Shown here: in pieces, positions 1-7,624 of the stretch | Numbering within the stretch: the stretch's first letter is position 1 | Layout: each line of letters begins with the position of its first letter | NCBI RefSeq assembly: GCF_002563695.1 | Contig: NZ_PDJI01000004.1 | Location: 3,720,001 to 3,784,000 of the forward strand | Length of the DNA: 64,000 bases | Source: Georgenia soli | GTDB lineage: Bacteria; Actinomycetota; Actinomycetes; Actinomycetales; Actinomycetaceae | Direction: 5' to 3' | Notes under the pieces: model-generated | What the model saw: only the letters and a program-made list of their open reading frames with translations | Databases searched by the model: none | Told to the model about the DNA's origin: nothing | Position numbers and translations under genes: made by a program

Positions 1-73
1 CCGACGTATCTTCTTGCGACCCCGGCACGTGGGGTCGATCGTGTGAGAACCGTTCGACGTCAGGAGTGCGCCG

Positions 74-961
74 ATGGACCGGACGCCGAGGCCGTGGCCC
101 TGGCCGGCGCTCGCGGCCGGGCTCGCCGGGAGCCTTGCCGTCCCGCTTGCCCTGGTGTGCACCGGGTGGGCGGAGCGCGAACCGACAGCGGGCGGGGGAG
201 CTGCCCAGGTGGCCGGGGGAGAGGCCGCCGTGTTCGGGGTCGTGGTCTACGCCGTCGGGGCGGCGGCCGTCGCAGTGCGCTGGCCCCGGCGTGTGCTCGG
301 CGCGGCCAACGCCGTGACGCTGCTGAGGCTCGTGATCGTGTCCTGGCTCGCCGGACTTCTCGCGGTCCCCGACCCCGGGGTCTGGCGGGTGCCGGTGGTC
401 GTGGCCGCGCTGTGCTGCCTGGCGCTCGACGGCGTCGACGGCCGCGTGGCGCGCCGGCGCGGGCTCGTCAGTGCGTTCGGCGCGCGGTTCGACATCGAGG
501 TCGACGCCGCACTCGCACTGATCCTCAGCGTCGCCGTCGTGGGGCTCGGCGTGGCGGGGTGGTGGGTCGTCTCCCTCGGGCTCGTGCGGTACGTCTACGT
601 CGCGGCCTCCTTGCGGTGGGCGTGGCTGCGTGGGGCACTGTTCCCGAGCCGGGCCCGCAAGGTGATCGGCGTCTGCGAGGTGGCGGTGCTCGTCGTGGCG
701 CTGCTCTCCCCGCTGCTGACGCCGAACCTCACGGGGCCCGCGGCGGCCTGGCCGACGGTGACCCTCCTCGTCACGCTCGGCGCGGTGTGCTGGTCGTTCG
801 CACGTGACGTCCGCTGGAAGCACGCCATTGCGAAGCGCTCCCGGGCGGCCTGGTGGCTGCCCGGGAGCGCGCCGCCGGACGCTCAGCGGTTCGAGGTCAC
901 GCCTTCCCCACGGAGGACCGGGCGGCTGCCGCCGTCAGAGCTCCCCGTTCCTGACCCGTGA
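74..961 (+). CDS. CDP-alcohol phosphatidyltransferase family membrane protein
   Basis: An integral membrane enzyme expected to move a phospho-alcohol group from a CDP-alcohol to an acceptor in lipid or polar-headgroup synthesis. The full family signature is visible: D119, D122-G123, A126-R127, G136, D140 and D144, matching DxxDGxxAR(x8)GxxxDxxxD, with these aspartates as the metal ligands. Several hydrophobic segments flank the motif (about residues 10-30, 50-70, 95-118, 145-185 and 205-250). AGGAG lies 7 bases before the ATG. The last 65 bases overlap the 3' end of the convergent secreted-protein gene, and the C-terminal 40 residues look disordered. The exact substrate cannot be told from sequence. 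Confidence 0.85.
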   Translation: MDRTPRPWPWPALAAGLAGSLAVPLALVCTGWAEREPTAGGGAAQVAGGEAAVFGVVVYAVGAAAVAVRWPRRVLGAANAVTLLRLVIVSWLAGLLAVPDPGVWRVPVVVAALCCLALDGVDGRVARRRGLVSAFGARFDIEVDAALALILSVAVVGLGVAGWWVVSLGLVRYVYVAASLRWAWLRGALFPSRARKVIGVCEVAVLVVALLSPLLTPNLTGPAAAWPTVTLLVTLGAVCWSFARDVRWKHAIAKRSRAAWWLPGSAPPDAQRFEVTPSPRRTGRLPPSELPVPDP

Positions 962-1871
962 TGACACCCGCGACCCTCAGCTCCGTGGTCACCGCGGTCA
1001 CGTGCTCGACGAACTCGCCGTGGTCGTCCCACTGCTGCTCGTCGAGGATGAGGTCGTCGATCGTGCAGCCCAGGTCGTCGGCCGGCACGTTGGCCACGCC
1101 GCTGTCGACGTCCCCGAGGACGACCGTCGACGAGGGGTCCGTGACGCACGGCCCGGTCGCCGTGCCGGTGACGACGAGATCGCGGATGCGGCCGACGTTG
1201 TCGAACGAGCCGAATCCCACGCGGCCCGACGAGAACGTGGTGTCGACGGCCGTCATCAGCGGCGTGTCCGCCCCGTCGACGTAGACGGCGATCTCGCCCG
1301 TGTCCGCGCAGTGGGTGACCTTGACGTCGTGCCAGTCCTCGTCGGTCACCGCGGGCGGCGCCCCGGTGGTGCCGTCCCACTGGTGCTCGATGCGGAACCG
1401 GTCGGCGTTGTCCACCCGGAAGATCCCGTTGTGGGCGTAGATGGTGTTGTCCTGGGAGAGGTGGGCGTAGTAGAACTCCGTGTCCGACTGGTAGCCGAAC
1501 ACGATGATGACGTCGCGGTTGGAGATCGTGGCAGGGGTGTCGAGGCGCACCTCGGCCTCGATCTGGACGTTCCCGAGCTCGCGGCCCTCGGTCAGGATCG
1601 CGTACTCGAACGGGCGCCGGTAGCCTCCCGGGTTCACGCCGGCCTCGGCGAGGATGACCTCGTCGCCGGGGAACTCCCACTTCTCCGGTGTCAGCGGGGC
1701 CCAGTTCTCCGCGGCCATGACGTCGGTGATCCTCGTGTCACCGATGTCGCAGCGCGCGAAGCCGTCCGACGGCGCGGTGGCCTCGCCGGCCTGGGCCGCG
1801 GCGGGGATCGCGCCCAGGGCCAGCGCGAGGCCCGCGGCCCCTGCGCACGCTCGTGCTGTCGCTGCTCTCAT
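897..1871 (-). CDS. Secreted 3-keto-disaccharide hydrolase-like (DUF1080/ConA-fold) protein
   Basis: A predicted exported protein of 324 residues. The N-terminus has two arginines and an Ala/Leu-rich core ending near AQAGEA (about residue 29), a Sec signal peptide without a lipobox. The body (about 55-235) is a beta-rich jelly-roll with features of the DUF1080/LamG-like concanavalin fold (VIIVFGYQSDTEFYYAHLS, then WHDVKV and VDTTFSSGRVGFGSFDN). That fold is found in 3-keto-disaccharide hydrolases and carbohydrate-binding domains. The C-terminal 80 residues are unassigned. It lies 96 bases downstream of the sugar isomerase gene on the same strand, so it probably belongs to the same catabolic unit and acts on extracellular sugar. 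The enzymatic role is inferred from fold and context. Confidence 0.65.
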   Translation of the reverse strand: MRAATARACAGAAGLALALGAIPAAAQAGEATAPSDGFARCDIGDTRITDVMAAENWAPLTPEKWEFPGDEVILAEAGVNPGGYRRPFEYAILTEGRELGNVQIEAEVRLDTPATISNRDVIIVFGYQSDTEFYYAHLSQDNTIYAHNGIFRVDNADRFRIEHQWDGTTGAPPAVTDEDWHDVKVTHCADTGEIAVYVDGADTPLMTAVDTTFSSGRVGFGSFDNVGRIRDLVVTGTATGPCVTDPSSTVVLGDVDSGVANVPADDLGCTIDDLILDEQQWDDHGEFVEHVTAVTTELRVAGVITGQERGALTAAAARSSVGKA

Positions 1872-1967
1872 GTCCTCACGTCCTTGTGTGTCGGGTCGGG
1901 CGTTCAGCTGTGGCCGTACCGGTTGACCCGGACCACGACCTGCGGTCCGGCCGGACGAGTCGACGGG

Positions 1968-2957
1968 TCAGAGGTGCGGCTGGACGAGCCGGCCGTACCG
2001 CTGCGCGATGGTGGCGACCACCTCGTCGCCGGGGGTGTCCCAGACGTCCTGGTTGAAGATCTCGACCTCCACGTCGCCGGTGTACCCGGCCTCGGCCACC
2101 CACCGCGTGATCGTCGGGAAGTCGATGAATCCGTCACCCATGTAGCCACGGGACAGGAGGGGGTCGACGGCGATCGGCTGGATCCAGTCGCACACCTGGT
2201 AGGAGGCCAGGCGGCCGGTGCGGCCGGCACGGGCGATCTGCTCGCGCAGCTGCGGGTCCCACCACACGTGGTAGGTGTCCACGACGACGCCGACCGACTC
2301 GGCGGGGAACGGCTCCGCCAGGTCGAGGCACTGACCGAGGGTGGACAGCACCGCACGGTCGGCGGCGAAGAGGGGGTGCAGCGGCTCGAGGACCAGGCGG
2401 ACGTCGTGCTCGTTCGCGAAGGGGACGAGCTCGCCGATCCGGTCCGCCACACGCCGGCGGGCGGCGACGAGGTCCTTGTCCCCGCCCGGCCGGGCCGGTG
2501 CGTTCGGACCGGTCGCCGCGGGCAGCCCGCCGACGACCATGATGAGCTCGCGGGTGCCGAGGGTCGCGGCCTCGACGACGGCGGCACGGTTGTCCTCGAG
2601 AGCGGCCAGGCGGCCGCCGTCGTCCGCGGCGGTGAGAAAGCCGCCCCGGCACAGCGACGTCACGCGCAGGCCCGCCTCCTGGACGAGGCGGGCGGCGCGG
2701 TCCACCCCCGCCTCGGCGACGCGGTCGCGCCAGAGCCCGACCGCGGACAGACCTGCGCGGACACTGCCCTCGACAGCCTCCTCGAGAGTCCACCTCTTCG
2801 TGGTGGCGGTGTTCAGCGACAGGCGGGTGAGGTCCGCCTCGCCGGCGGTCGCGCCGACGGCGGTCCCGCTGCTGACCGTCACGCTGCTGGCGGTCCCGCT
2901 GCCGACGGAGGTGTGCGGGGCGGTGGCCGCCGGCGTGGCGGTGGACCTGCTGCTCAT
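1968..2957 (-). CDS. Sugar phosphate isomerase/epimerase (xylose isomerase-like TIM barrel)
   Basis: A cytoplasmic TIM-barrel enzyme of the AP_endonuc_2/xylose isomerase-like superfamily (329 residues). Metal-ligand strands are visible in order: LVLEPLHP (Glu), VVDTYHVWWDP (Asp/His), CDWIQP, GYMGDGFIDFP, and VEVEIFNQ near the end (Glu). The barrel starts at about residue 43. The first 42 residues are a Ser/Thr/Ala/Gly-rich low-complexity extension unusual for the family, so the real start could lie downstream. The ATG overlaps the stop of the DUF993 gene by four bases, which supports translational coupling. Likely isomerisation or elimination of a keto-sugar produced by the neighbouring oxidoreductase; the substrate is unknown. 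Confidence 0.85.
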   Translation of the reverse strand: MSSRSTATPAATAPHTSVGSGTASSVTVSSGTAVGATAGEADLTRLSLNTATTKRWTLEEAVEGSVRAGLSAVGLWRDRVAEAGVDRAARLVQEAGLRVTSLCRGGFLTAADDGGRLAALEDNRAAVVEAATLGTRELIMVVGGLPAATGPNAPARPGGDKDLVAARRRVADRIGELVPFANEHDVRLVLEPLHPLFAADRAVLSTLGQCLDLAEPFPAESVGVVVDTYHVWWDPQLREQIARAGRTGRLASYQVCDWIQPIAVDPLLSRGYMGDGFIDFPTITRWVAEAGYTGDVEVEIFNQDVWDTPGDEVVATIAQRYGRLVQPHL

Positions 2958-4168
2958 AGGGCGTCCTCCAGGCTCAGGCCGTTCACGGCGAGGTACTGGG
3001 CCATCCGGCGGGCTGCGAGGTCAGGCGCGGTGAGCAGCCCGGCGGCGTCGGCCAGGCGGAACAGCTCGACGAGGTGCGGCACCGAGCGCCCGGAGTGCAG
3101 CCCGCCGACCATCTGGAAGCCGGGCTGGTGGCCGTTCAGCCAGGCGAGGAACGCGACGCCGGTCTTGTAGTAGTACGTCGGCGCCGCGAAGATGTGCCGG
3201 CCGAGCGCCTGCGTCGAGGCGAGGATCTCGTGCGCCCGTACCGTCTCGCCCGCGTCGAGCAGCTGCAGGGCGGTGGAGGCGGCGGGGGCGATCGCGGCGA
3301 AGATGCCGAGCAGGGCGTCCGAGTGTCCGCGAGCGTCGCCGACGACGAGGTCGGGGTAGTTGTTGTCGTCGCCGGTGTACATGCGCACACCCGCCGGCAG
3401 TCGTTCCCGCAGCCACATCTCCAGATCGGCGTCGAGGAGCGAGACCTTGATGCCGTCGACCTTCTCGGCGTTGTCGCGGATCAGGCCGAGCACGACCTCG
3501 GCGGCCCGGTAGGGGTCCGTCGTGCCCCAGTAGCCGGCCAGGGCGGGGTCGAAGACGTCACCGAGCCAGTGCAGGATGACCGGCTGGCTGACCTCGTGCA
3601 GCAGGGTGGTGTAGACGGACAGGTAGTCCGCGGTGTCGCGCGCGACGGCGGCCAGCGCCCGGGACGCCATGAGGATGGGCCGGGCACCGGCCTCGGTGAC
3701 GACCTCGAGCTGGTCCCGGTAGGCCTCGAGCACGCGCCCGAGAGCCTGGTCCGGGTCGGTCCCCGCGAGGTCGGGCAGGTGGAGCTGGTCCGTGCCGGCG
3801 CCGCACGCGATCTGCCCGCCCACGGCGCGCGCCTCCGCGGCCGAGCGTCGGATAAGCTCGGCGGCGGCGGGCCAGTCGAGGCCCATGCCCCGCTGGGCCG
3901 TGTCCATGGCCTCGGCGACGCCGAACCCGTAGGACCACAGGTGGTGGCGGAACGCGAGGGTCGCGTCCCAGTCCAGCGCGGCGGGCGCCCCGGGGGTGTT
4001 GTCCGCGGTGAGCTGGGGCACCACGTGCGCGGCGGCGTACGCCACCCGGGTGGTGATCGGCCCGGTGGGCCGGGTCCACGAGCCCGGGGCCCGAAGACGG
4101 TGCGTGGCGATCTCGCCGTCGGCTCCGGGCAGGGAGACCGTCGCGGACGTGACCGGTGTCGTCGTCAT
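2954..4168 (-). CDS. DUF993 family, dihydrodipicolinate synthase-like protein
   Basis: A 404-residue member of the DUF993 family, which resembles class I aldolases/dihydrodipicolinate synthases. Recognisable stretches are the N-terminal WDATLAFRHHLWSYGFGVAEAMDTAQ-like region (split by the barrel start), VILHWLGDVFDP, VDGIKVSLLD (the likely Schiff-base lysine strand) and MYTGDDNNYP. Start chosen as the ATG at 4168, which overlaps the TGA of the oxidoreductase gene by four bases; the open frame continues far upstream but as an antisense shadow of that gene. It sits between a Gfo/Idh oxidoreductase and a sugar isomerase, so a retro-aldol step on an oxidised sugar or polyol is plausible but inferred. 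Confidence 0.8.
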   Translation of the reverse strand: MTTTPVTSATVSLPGADGEIATHRLRAPGSWTRPTGPITTRVAYAAAHVVPQLTADNTPGAPAALDWDATLAFRHHLWSYGFGVAEAMDTAQRGMGLDWPAAAELIRRSAAEARAVGGQIACGAGTDQLHLPDLAGTDPDQALGRVLEAYRDQLEVVTEAGARPILMASRALAAVARDTADYLSVYTTLLHEVSQPVILHWLGDVFDPALAGYWGTTDPYRAAEVVLGLIRDNAEKVDGIKVSLLDADLEMWLRERLPAGVRMYTGDDNNYPDLVVGDARGHSDALLGIFAAIAPAASTALQLLDAGETVRAHEILASTQALGRHIFAAPTYYYKTGVAFLAWLNGHQPGFQMVGGLHSGRSVPHLVELFRLADAAGLLTAPDLAARRMAQYLAVNGLSLEDAL

Positions 4169-5406
4169 CGGGCCGCCTCCGTGAGGGCCCCGGCCCGCTC
4201 CACCACGGTGTCCTCGCGAGGCCCCTCCGCGGCAGTGGCGTCGTCGAGCGTGATCGACGGGATCTCGATGCGCCGTCCCTCGGCGGAGGACCGCAGACCC
4301 AGCTCGGCGAGCTGGACGCCGCGCGCCGCGGAGAGCAGGCCGTACCGGTGCGGGCGGCCGGCGACGACGTCGCGCAGGAACTCCTCCCACTGGAGCCGGA
4401 AGCCGTTGTCCAGGTCGGCGTTCGCGGGGACCTCGAGCCACTGGTCGCGGAAGGGCTCGGTGACCGGCAGGTCCGGGTTCCACACCGGCTTGGGGGTGTG
4501 CCCGCGCTGCTGGGCCACGCACCGGCGCAGGCCCGCCACCGCGGAGCCGTGCGTGCCGTCCACCTGGAACTCCACCAGCTCGTCCCGGAAGACCCGCACG
4601 GCCCAGGAGGAGTTGATCTGGGCGACGACGGGGTCGCCCCCCGGGGTCGTGACCTCGAAGATCCCGTACGCGGCGTCGTCGGCCGTGGCCGCGTACGGCC
4701 GGCCGCTCTCGTCCCAGCGGGTCGGGATGTGCGTGACCGTCTTCGCGGTCACCGCGTCCACCCGGCCCAGGATGCCCTCCAGGACGTAGTTCCAGTGGCA
4801 GAACATGTCCGTGGTGATCCCGCCGCCGTCCTCCTTGCGGTAGTTCCACGAGGGACGCTGCGCCGGCTGGGAGTCGCCCTCGAAGACCCAGTACCCGAAC
4901 TCTCCCCGCAGGGAGAGGATGCGCCCGAAGAAGCCCTCGTCGACGAGCCGGCGCAGCGTCACCAGGCCCGGGAGGTACAGCTTGTCGTGGACGACCCCCG
5001 CGGTCACCCCGGTCTGCTGCCCCAGGCGCGCGAGGGCGACCGCCTCCTCCAGCGTCTCGGCCGTGGGCTTCTCCGTGAAGACGTGCTTGCCCGCCCGCAT
5101 CGCGGCGGTCAGCGCCGCGACCCGCCGGGACGTGACCTGGGCGTCGAAGTAGATGTCGACGGACGGGTCCGCGATCACCGCGTCCGGGTCCGTCGACCAC
5201 GCGTCCACGTCGTGCCGCGCGGCCAGCTCGCGCAGCTTGTCCTCGTTGCGACCCACCAGAACCGGCTCGACCTGCACCCGGCCGCCGTCCTCCAGCTCCA
5301 CGCCGCCCGCGTCCCGGATCGCCAGGACGGACCGCACCAGGTGCTGGCGATAGCCCATCCGGCCGGTCACGCCGTTCATCGCGATACGCAGGACCTGGGA
5401 ACTCAT
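4165..5406 (-). CDS. Gfo/Idh/MocA family oxidoreductase
   Basis: An NAD(P)-dependent sugar or polyol dehydrogenase of 413 residues. The N-terminal Rossmann region begins IAMNGVTGRMG, followed by the family motif EKP (GKHVFTEKPTAETLEEA), here preceded by Thr. The C-terminal catalytic half contains GGGITTDMFCHWNYVLEGILG with the conserved Asp/His pair. The ATG at 5406 is preceded by GGAGAG at a good distance. It is the first gene of the sugar operon, and two LacI-type palindromes lie 34-113 bases upstream of the start. Probably makes a keto-sugar used by the two downstream enzymes. Confidence 0.87.
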   Translation of the reverse strand: MSSQVLRIAMNGVTGRMGYRQHLVRSVLAIRDAGGVELEDGGRVQVEPVLVGRNEDKLRELAARHDVDAWSTDPDAVIADPSVDIYFDAQVTSRRVAALTAAMRAGKHVFTEKPTAETLEEAVALARLGQQTGVTAGVVHDKLYLPGLVTLRRLVDEGFFGRILSLRGEFGYWVFEGDSQPAQRPSWNYRKEDGGGITTDMFCHWNYVLEGILGRVDAVTAKTVTHIPTRWDESGRPYAATADDAAYGIFEVTTPGGDPVVAQINSSWAVRVFRDELVEFQVDGTHGSAVAGLRRCVAQQRGHTPKPVWNPDLPVTEPFRDQWLEVPANADLDNGFRLQWEEFLRDVVAGRPHRYGLLSAARGVQLAELGLRSSAEGRRIEIPSITLDDATAAEGPREDTVVERAGALTEAAR

Positions 5407-5439
5407 GGGGACTCTCCATCGAGGCTGGGGGCAAAGGTG

Positions 5440-5453
5440 GGAATGCGCTTTCC
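5440..5453. promoter_or_regulatory. LacI-type operator candidate upstream of the sugar operon
   Basis: GGAATGCGCTTTCC is a near-perfect 14-base palindrome (one mismatched pair) with the CG-centred core typical of LacI/GalR-family operators. It lies 34-47 bases before the oxidoreductase start, and the LacI gene is adjacent. Binding is inferred. Confidence 0.5.
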
Positions 5454-5506
5454 GGCAAAGTAGGCGCCGATGTGCGATCGTGTCAAGGGCAGTGCGCCCG
5501 GGCCGG

Positions 5507-5519
5507 GGAAAGCCTTTCC
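5507..5519. promoter_or_regulatory. Second palindrome upstream of the sugar operon
   Basis: GGAAAG-C-CTTTCC has perfect 6-base arms around one base. It shares the GGAA...TTCC arms with the site at 5440, about 67 bases away, so a LacI dimer-of-dimers loop is possible. The odd centre is atypical for LacI proteins. Confidence 0.4.
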
Positions 5520-5585
5520 GCACTAGCGTTCGCGCCACCAGGCGCCAGGCCAGGCACCAGGCACCAGGCCGGCCGGGGTCAATCA

Positions 5586-5660
5586 GGCCAGCCCGGCCAG
5601 CCCGGCCAGCCCGGCCAGCCCGGCCAGTCACGCCCGGCCAGCCCAGTCACGCCCGGCCAG
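5586..5660. repeat. 9-bp GC-rich tandem repeat in intergenic region
   Basis: GGCCAGCCC is repeated head to tail four times (5586-5621), followed by degenerate copies containing CAGTCACGCCC. It occupies the middle of the 292-base gap between the oxidoreductase start and the LacI gene stop, which otherwise holds the two palindromes and no gene. Probably slippage-generated. Confidence 0.85.
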
Positions 5661-5698
5661 CCAGGCCGGGCCAGGTCAGGCCGAGAGGTGCTCCGCGA

Positions 5699-6763
5699 TC
5701 AGCTGCGGGGCGGGGTGGAGGCGCGTAGCACGACCTGGCCGGTCACGTGCTCCTCGAGCGGGCCGTCCTCGGCGGGCGCCAGGGCCAGCCTCGTCACCTC
5801 GCGACCCATCTCGCGCAGCGGGATGCGGACCGTGCTGAGCGCGGGCGTGACGTCCTGGAGCGTGTCGATGTCGTCGAACCCTGCCAGCCCCAGGTCGTCC
5901 GGCACCGAGACCCCGGCCTCCCGTGCGGCGGTGAGCGCCCCGAGAGCCATGACGTCCGTGACGGCGAACACCAGGTCCGCGCCGGTCCTCCGGGCGAGAA
6001 GCTCCCGCATCGCCTCGTGCCCACCGTCGCGGGTCAGAGGGCTCGGGACGAGACGCTCGTCCGGGACCGGGCACCCCAGCTCCTCCGCGGCGGCGAGGAA
6101 GCCTCGGGAGCGCTCGTGAGCGGTGAGATTCTCTGTCGGGCCGGTGAGCACGGCGAACCGGCGGTAGCCGATGTCGTGCAGTGCGCGAGCCAGGTCTGCG
6201 CCGGCGCGCTCGTTGTCCACCCGCAGCACGTTCACCCCGAGGATCGCCTGGCTCACCATGGCCACGGTCCCGCCACGCGCCTGGTAGGCGTCGAGCGCCC
6301 GCCGCAGCCGGAGGTTCGCCTCGCCGTCGTTCTGCCGGGCGCCCACCAGGATGATCGCCCGGGCGCGCTGGTTCTGCAGGGTGCGGACGTACTGGAGCTC
6401 ACGGTCGGCGTCGTGGTGCGTGTTTGCGAGCGTCACGATGAGGTCGGCCGCGTCCGCAGCGTCCGTCACGCCGGCGGCGATGGCAGAGAAGTAGGGGTCG
6501 GCGATGTCATGGACGATCAGGCCCAGCGTCGCGGTCTGCCCGCGGGCCATCGCCTGCGCGTGGGCGTTGGGGGAGTAACCGAGGCGCTCCGCCGTCGCCA
6601 GGACCCGTTCGCGAAGCTCGCCCCCGACGGCGCGGTTGGCGCTGCCGTTGATCGCGCGCGAGGCCGTGGCCAGAGACACCCCCGCCGCGCGGGCGACGTC
6701 CGAGAGTGTCACCGCCCCCGCCACGGGCGGACGACGGCGCGTCCCGTTACGGTCCGGGCTCAC
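5699..6763 (-). CDS. LacI family transcriptional regulator
   Basis: A sugar-responsive repressor of 354 residues. The N-terminal helix-turn-helix VTLSDVARAAGVSLATASRA is canonical for LacI, followed by hinge sequence and a periplasmic-binding-protein-like sensor domain (about residues 65-350; LGLIVHDIADPYFSAI, VFAVTDVMALGAL, LGLAGFDDIDTLQ). The GTG at 6763 is preferred because TTGGAG lies 5 bases upstream. A GTG at 6793 would add ten residues but has no clear ribosome site. It is transcribed toward the sugar operon and probably represses it through the palindromes at 5440, 5507, 6844 and 6921. The inducer is unknown. Confidence 0.9.
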   Translation of the reverse strand: MSPDRNGTRRRPPVAGAVTLSDVARAAGVSLATASRAINGSANRAVGGELRERVLATAERLGYSPNAHAQAMARGQTATLGLIVHDIADPYFSAIAAGVTDAADAADLIVTLANTHHDADRELQYVRTLQNQRARAIILVGARQNDGEANLRLRRALDAYQARGGTVAMVSQAILGVNVLRVDNERAGADLARALHDIGYRRFAVLTGPTENLTAHERSRGFLAAAEELGCPVPDERLVPSPLTRDGGHEAMRELLARRTGADLVFAVTDVMALGALTAAREAGVSVPDDLGLAGFDDIDTLQDVTPALSTVRIPLREMGREVTRLALAPAEDGPLEEHVTGQVVLRASTPPRS

Positions 6764-6842
6764 GGCTGCTCCAATCTGGGGGGTGCCACGCACGGACGAC
6801 GTACGGCGGGCATCGCGTCGCTGCAGCGTACTGCGGGGCGAC

Positions 6843-6856
6843 AGTAAGCGCTATCC
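6843..6856. promoter_or_regulatory. LacI-type palindrome upstream of the LacI gene
   Basis: GTAAGCGCTATC, with a perfect AGCGCT core, lies about 80 bases before the repressor start in the gap shared with hsp20. A candidate autoregulatory site. Confidence 0.4.
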
Positions 6857-6920
6857 GGGGCGCTCTGGGCATTTCAGCCCAAAGTCGACTGTTGGTCCGG
6901 CTCGCCGCCCCTCTCAGGGC

Positions 6921-6933
6921 GGAAAGCGTTTAC
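6921..6933. promoter_or_regulatory. LacI-type operator candidate between lacI-like gene and hsp20
   Basis: Read on the minus strand this is GTAAACGCTTTCC, close to the AAACGCTTT core of many LacI-family operators. It is 97 bases before the hsp20 start, so it could affect either divergent gene. Confidence 0.4.
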
Positions 6934-7017
6934 GAGGTGCGGCGGATGCTCGGGCGGAGCACCATGGGACCGGGCGCCGGGCCGCCCCGGTCCGGCCTGA
7001 TCGAGGAGGATCACCAG

Positions 7018-7497
7018 ATGACGACGCAGCCCAACGACTCGGAGGAGCAGCACGCCTCCGTGCCGGCCCGCCGCTCCCCGCGCGACATCGCGGAGCAGCT
7101 CTGGGACGCCTTTCCCTTCGGGGACATGCCGTGGCCCTTGCGCGAGGTCGGCCGTGGCGGTGGCGTACCGATGCGTGTGGAGGAGTTCCGCGACGGCGGC
7201 GAGCTGGTGGTGCGCGCGGAGCTGCCGGGGGTGGACCCGGAGAAGGACGTCGACGTCACCGTCGACGAGGGCGTCCTGACCATCAGTGCGCACCGGGAGG
7301 AGCGCACGGAGGAGAAGCAGGCACGCGGGTTCCGCTCCGAGTTCCGGTACGGGCGGTTCGAGCGGCAGATCCGGCTGCCGAAGGGTGCAGGCACCGACGA
7401 CATCTCCGCGAGCTACCGTGACGGCGTGCTCGAGGTGCGCCTGCCGGTGCCCGAGGAGGTCCCGCCGGCCCGGAAGATCACCATCCAGCGGTCCTGA
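7018..7497 (+). CDS. Hsp20/alpha-crystallin small heat shock protein
   Basis: An ATP-independent chaperone of 159 residues that holds unfolded cytoplasmic proteins. The alpha-crystallin domain spans about residues 45-150: VRAELPGVDPEKDVDVTVDEGVLTI split into two strands, FERQIRLPKG, and the closing A-x-x-x-x-GVLEVRLP motif (ASYRDGVLEVRLP). The C-terminus is short and basic (KITIQRS). The ATG at 7018 follows a strong GAGGAGGA. A perfect 13-bp hairpin terminator follows the stop. No HAIR/CIRCE-type heat-shock operator was found upstream, only a LacI-like palindrome and a TGGGC/GCCCA hairpin. Confidence 0.93.
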   Translation: MTTQPNDSEEQHASVPARRSPRDIAEQLWDAFPFGDMPWPLREVGRGGGVPMRVEEFRDGGELVVRAELPGVDPEKDVDVTVDEGVLTISAHREERTEEKQARGFRSEFRYGRFERQIRLPKGAGTDDISASYRDGVLEVRLPVPEEVPPARKITIQRS

Positions 7498-7508
7498 CCG
7501 GGCTTCCC

Positions 7509-7546
7509 GACGGCGGAGCCGCCCCCGCAAGGTCGGCTCCGCCGTC
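7509..7546 (+). terminator. Hairpin terminator after hsp20
   Basis: GACGGCGGAGCCG and CGGCTCCGCCGTC form a perfect 13-bp stem around a 12-base loop, starting 12 bases after the hsp20 stop. There is no T-run, as is common in high-G+C actinobacteria. Confidence 0.75.
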
Positions 7547-7624
7547 GTCCGTGCGAGCTGTGGTGCTCCGGCTCTGCGGGCGTCATAGTGGAGGGCAGAC
7601 GCCCGAAACGTCCTTGGGGGAGCC

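Noticed and set aside
2954..5458. A single fused oxidoreductase-DUF993 protein in one frame
   Set aside because: The upstream part of that frame is a low-quality Arg/Gly/Pro shadow. The real oxidoreductase lies in another frame and the DUF993 start at 4168 makes the expected ATGA overlap.
6866..6881. Heat-shock operator before hsp20
   Set aside because: The only structure is a 5-bp TGGGC/GCCCA hairpin; neither CIRCE nor HAIR consensus is present.
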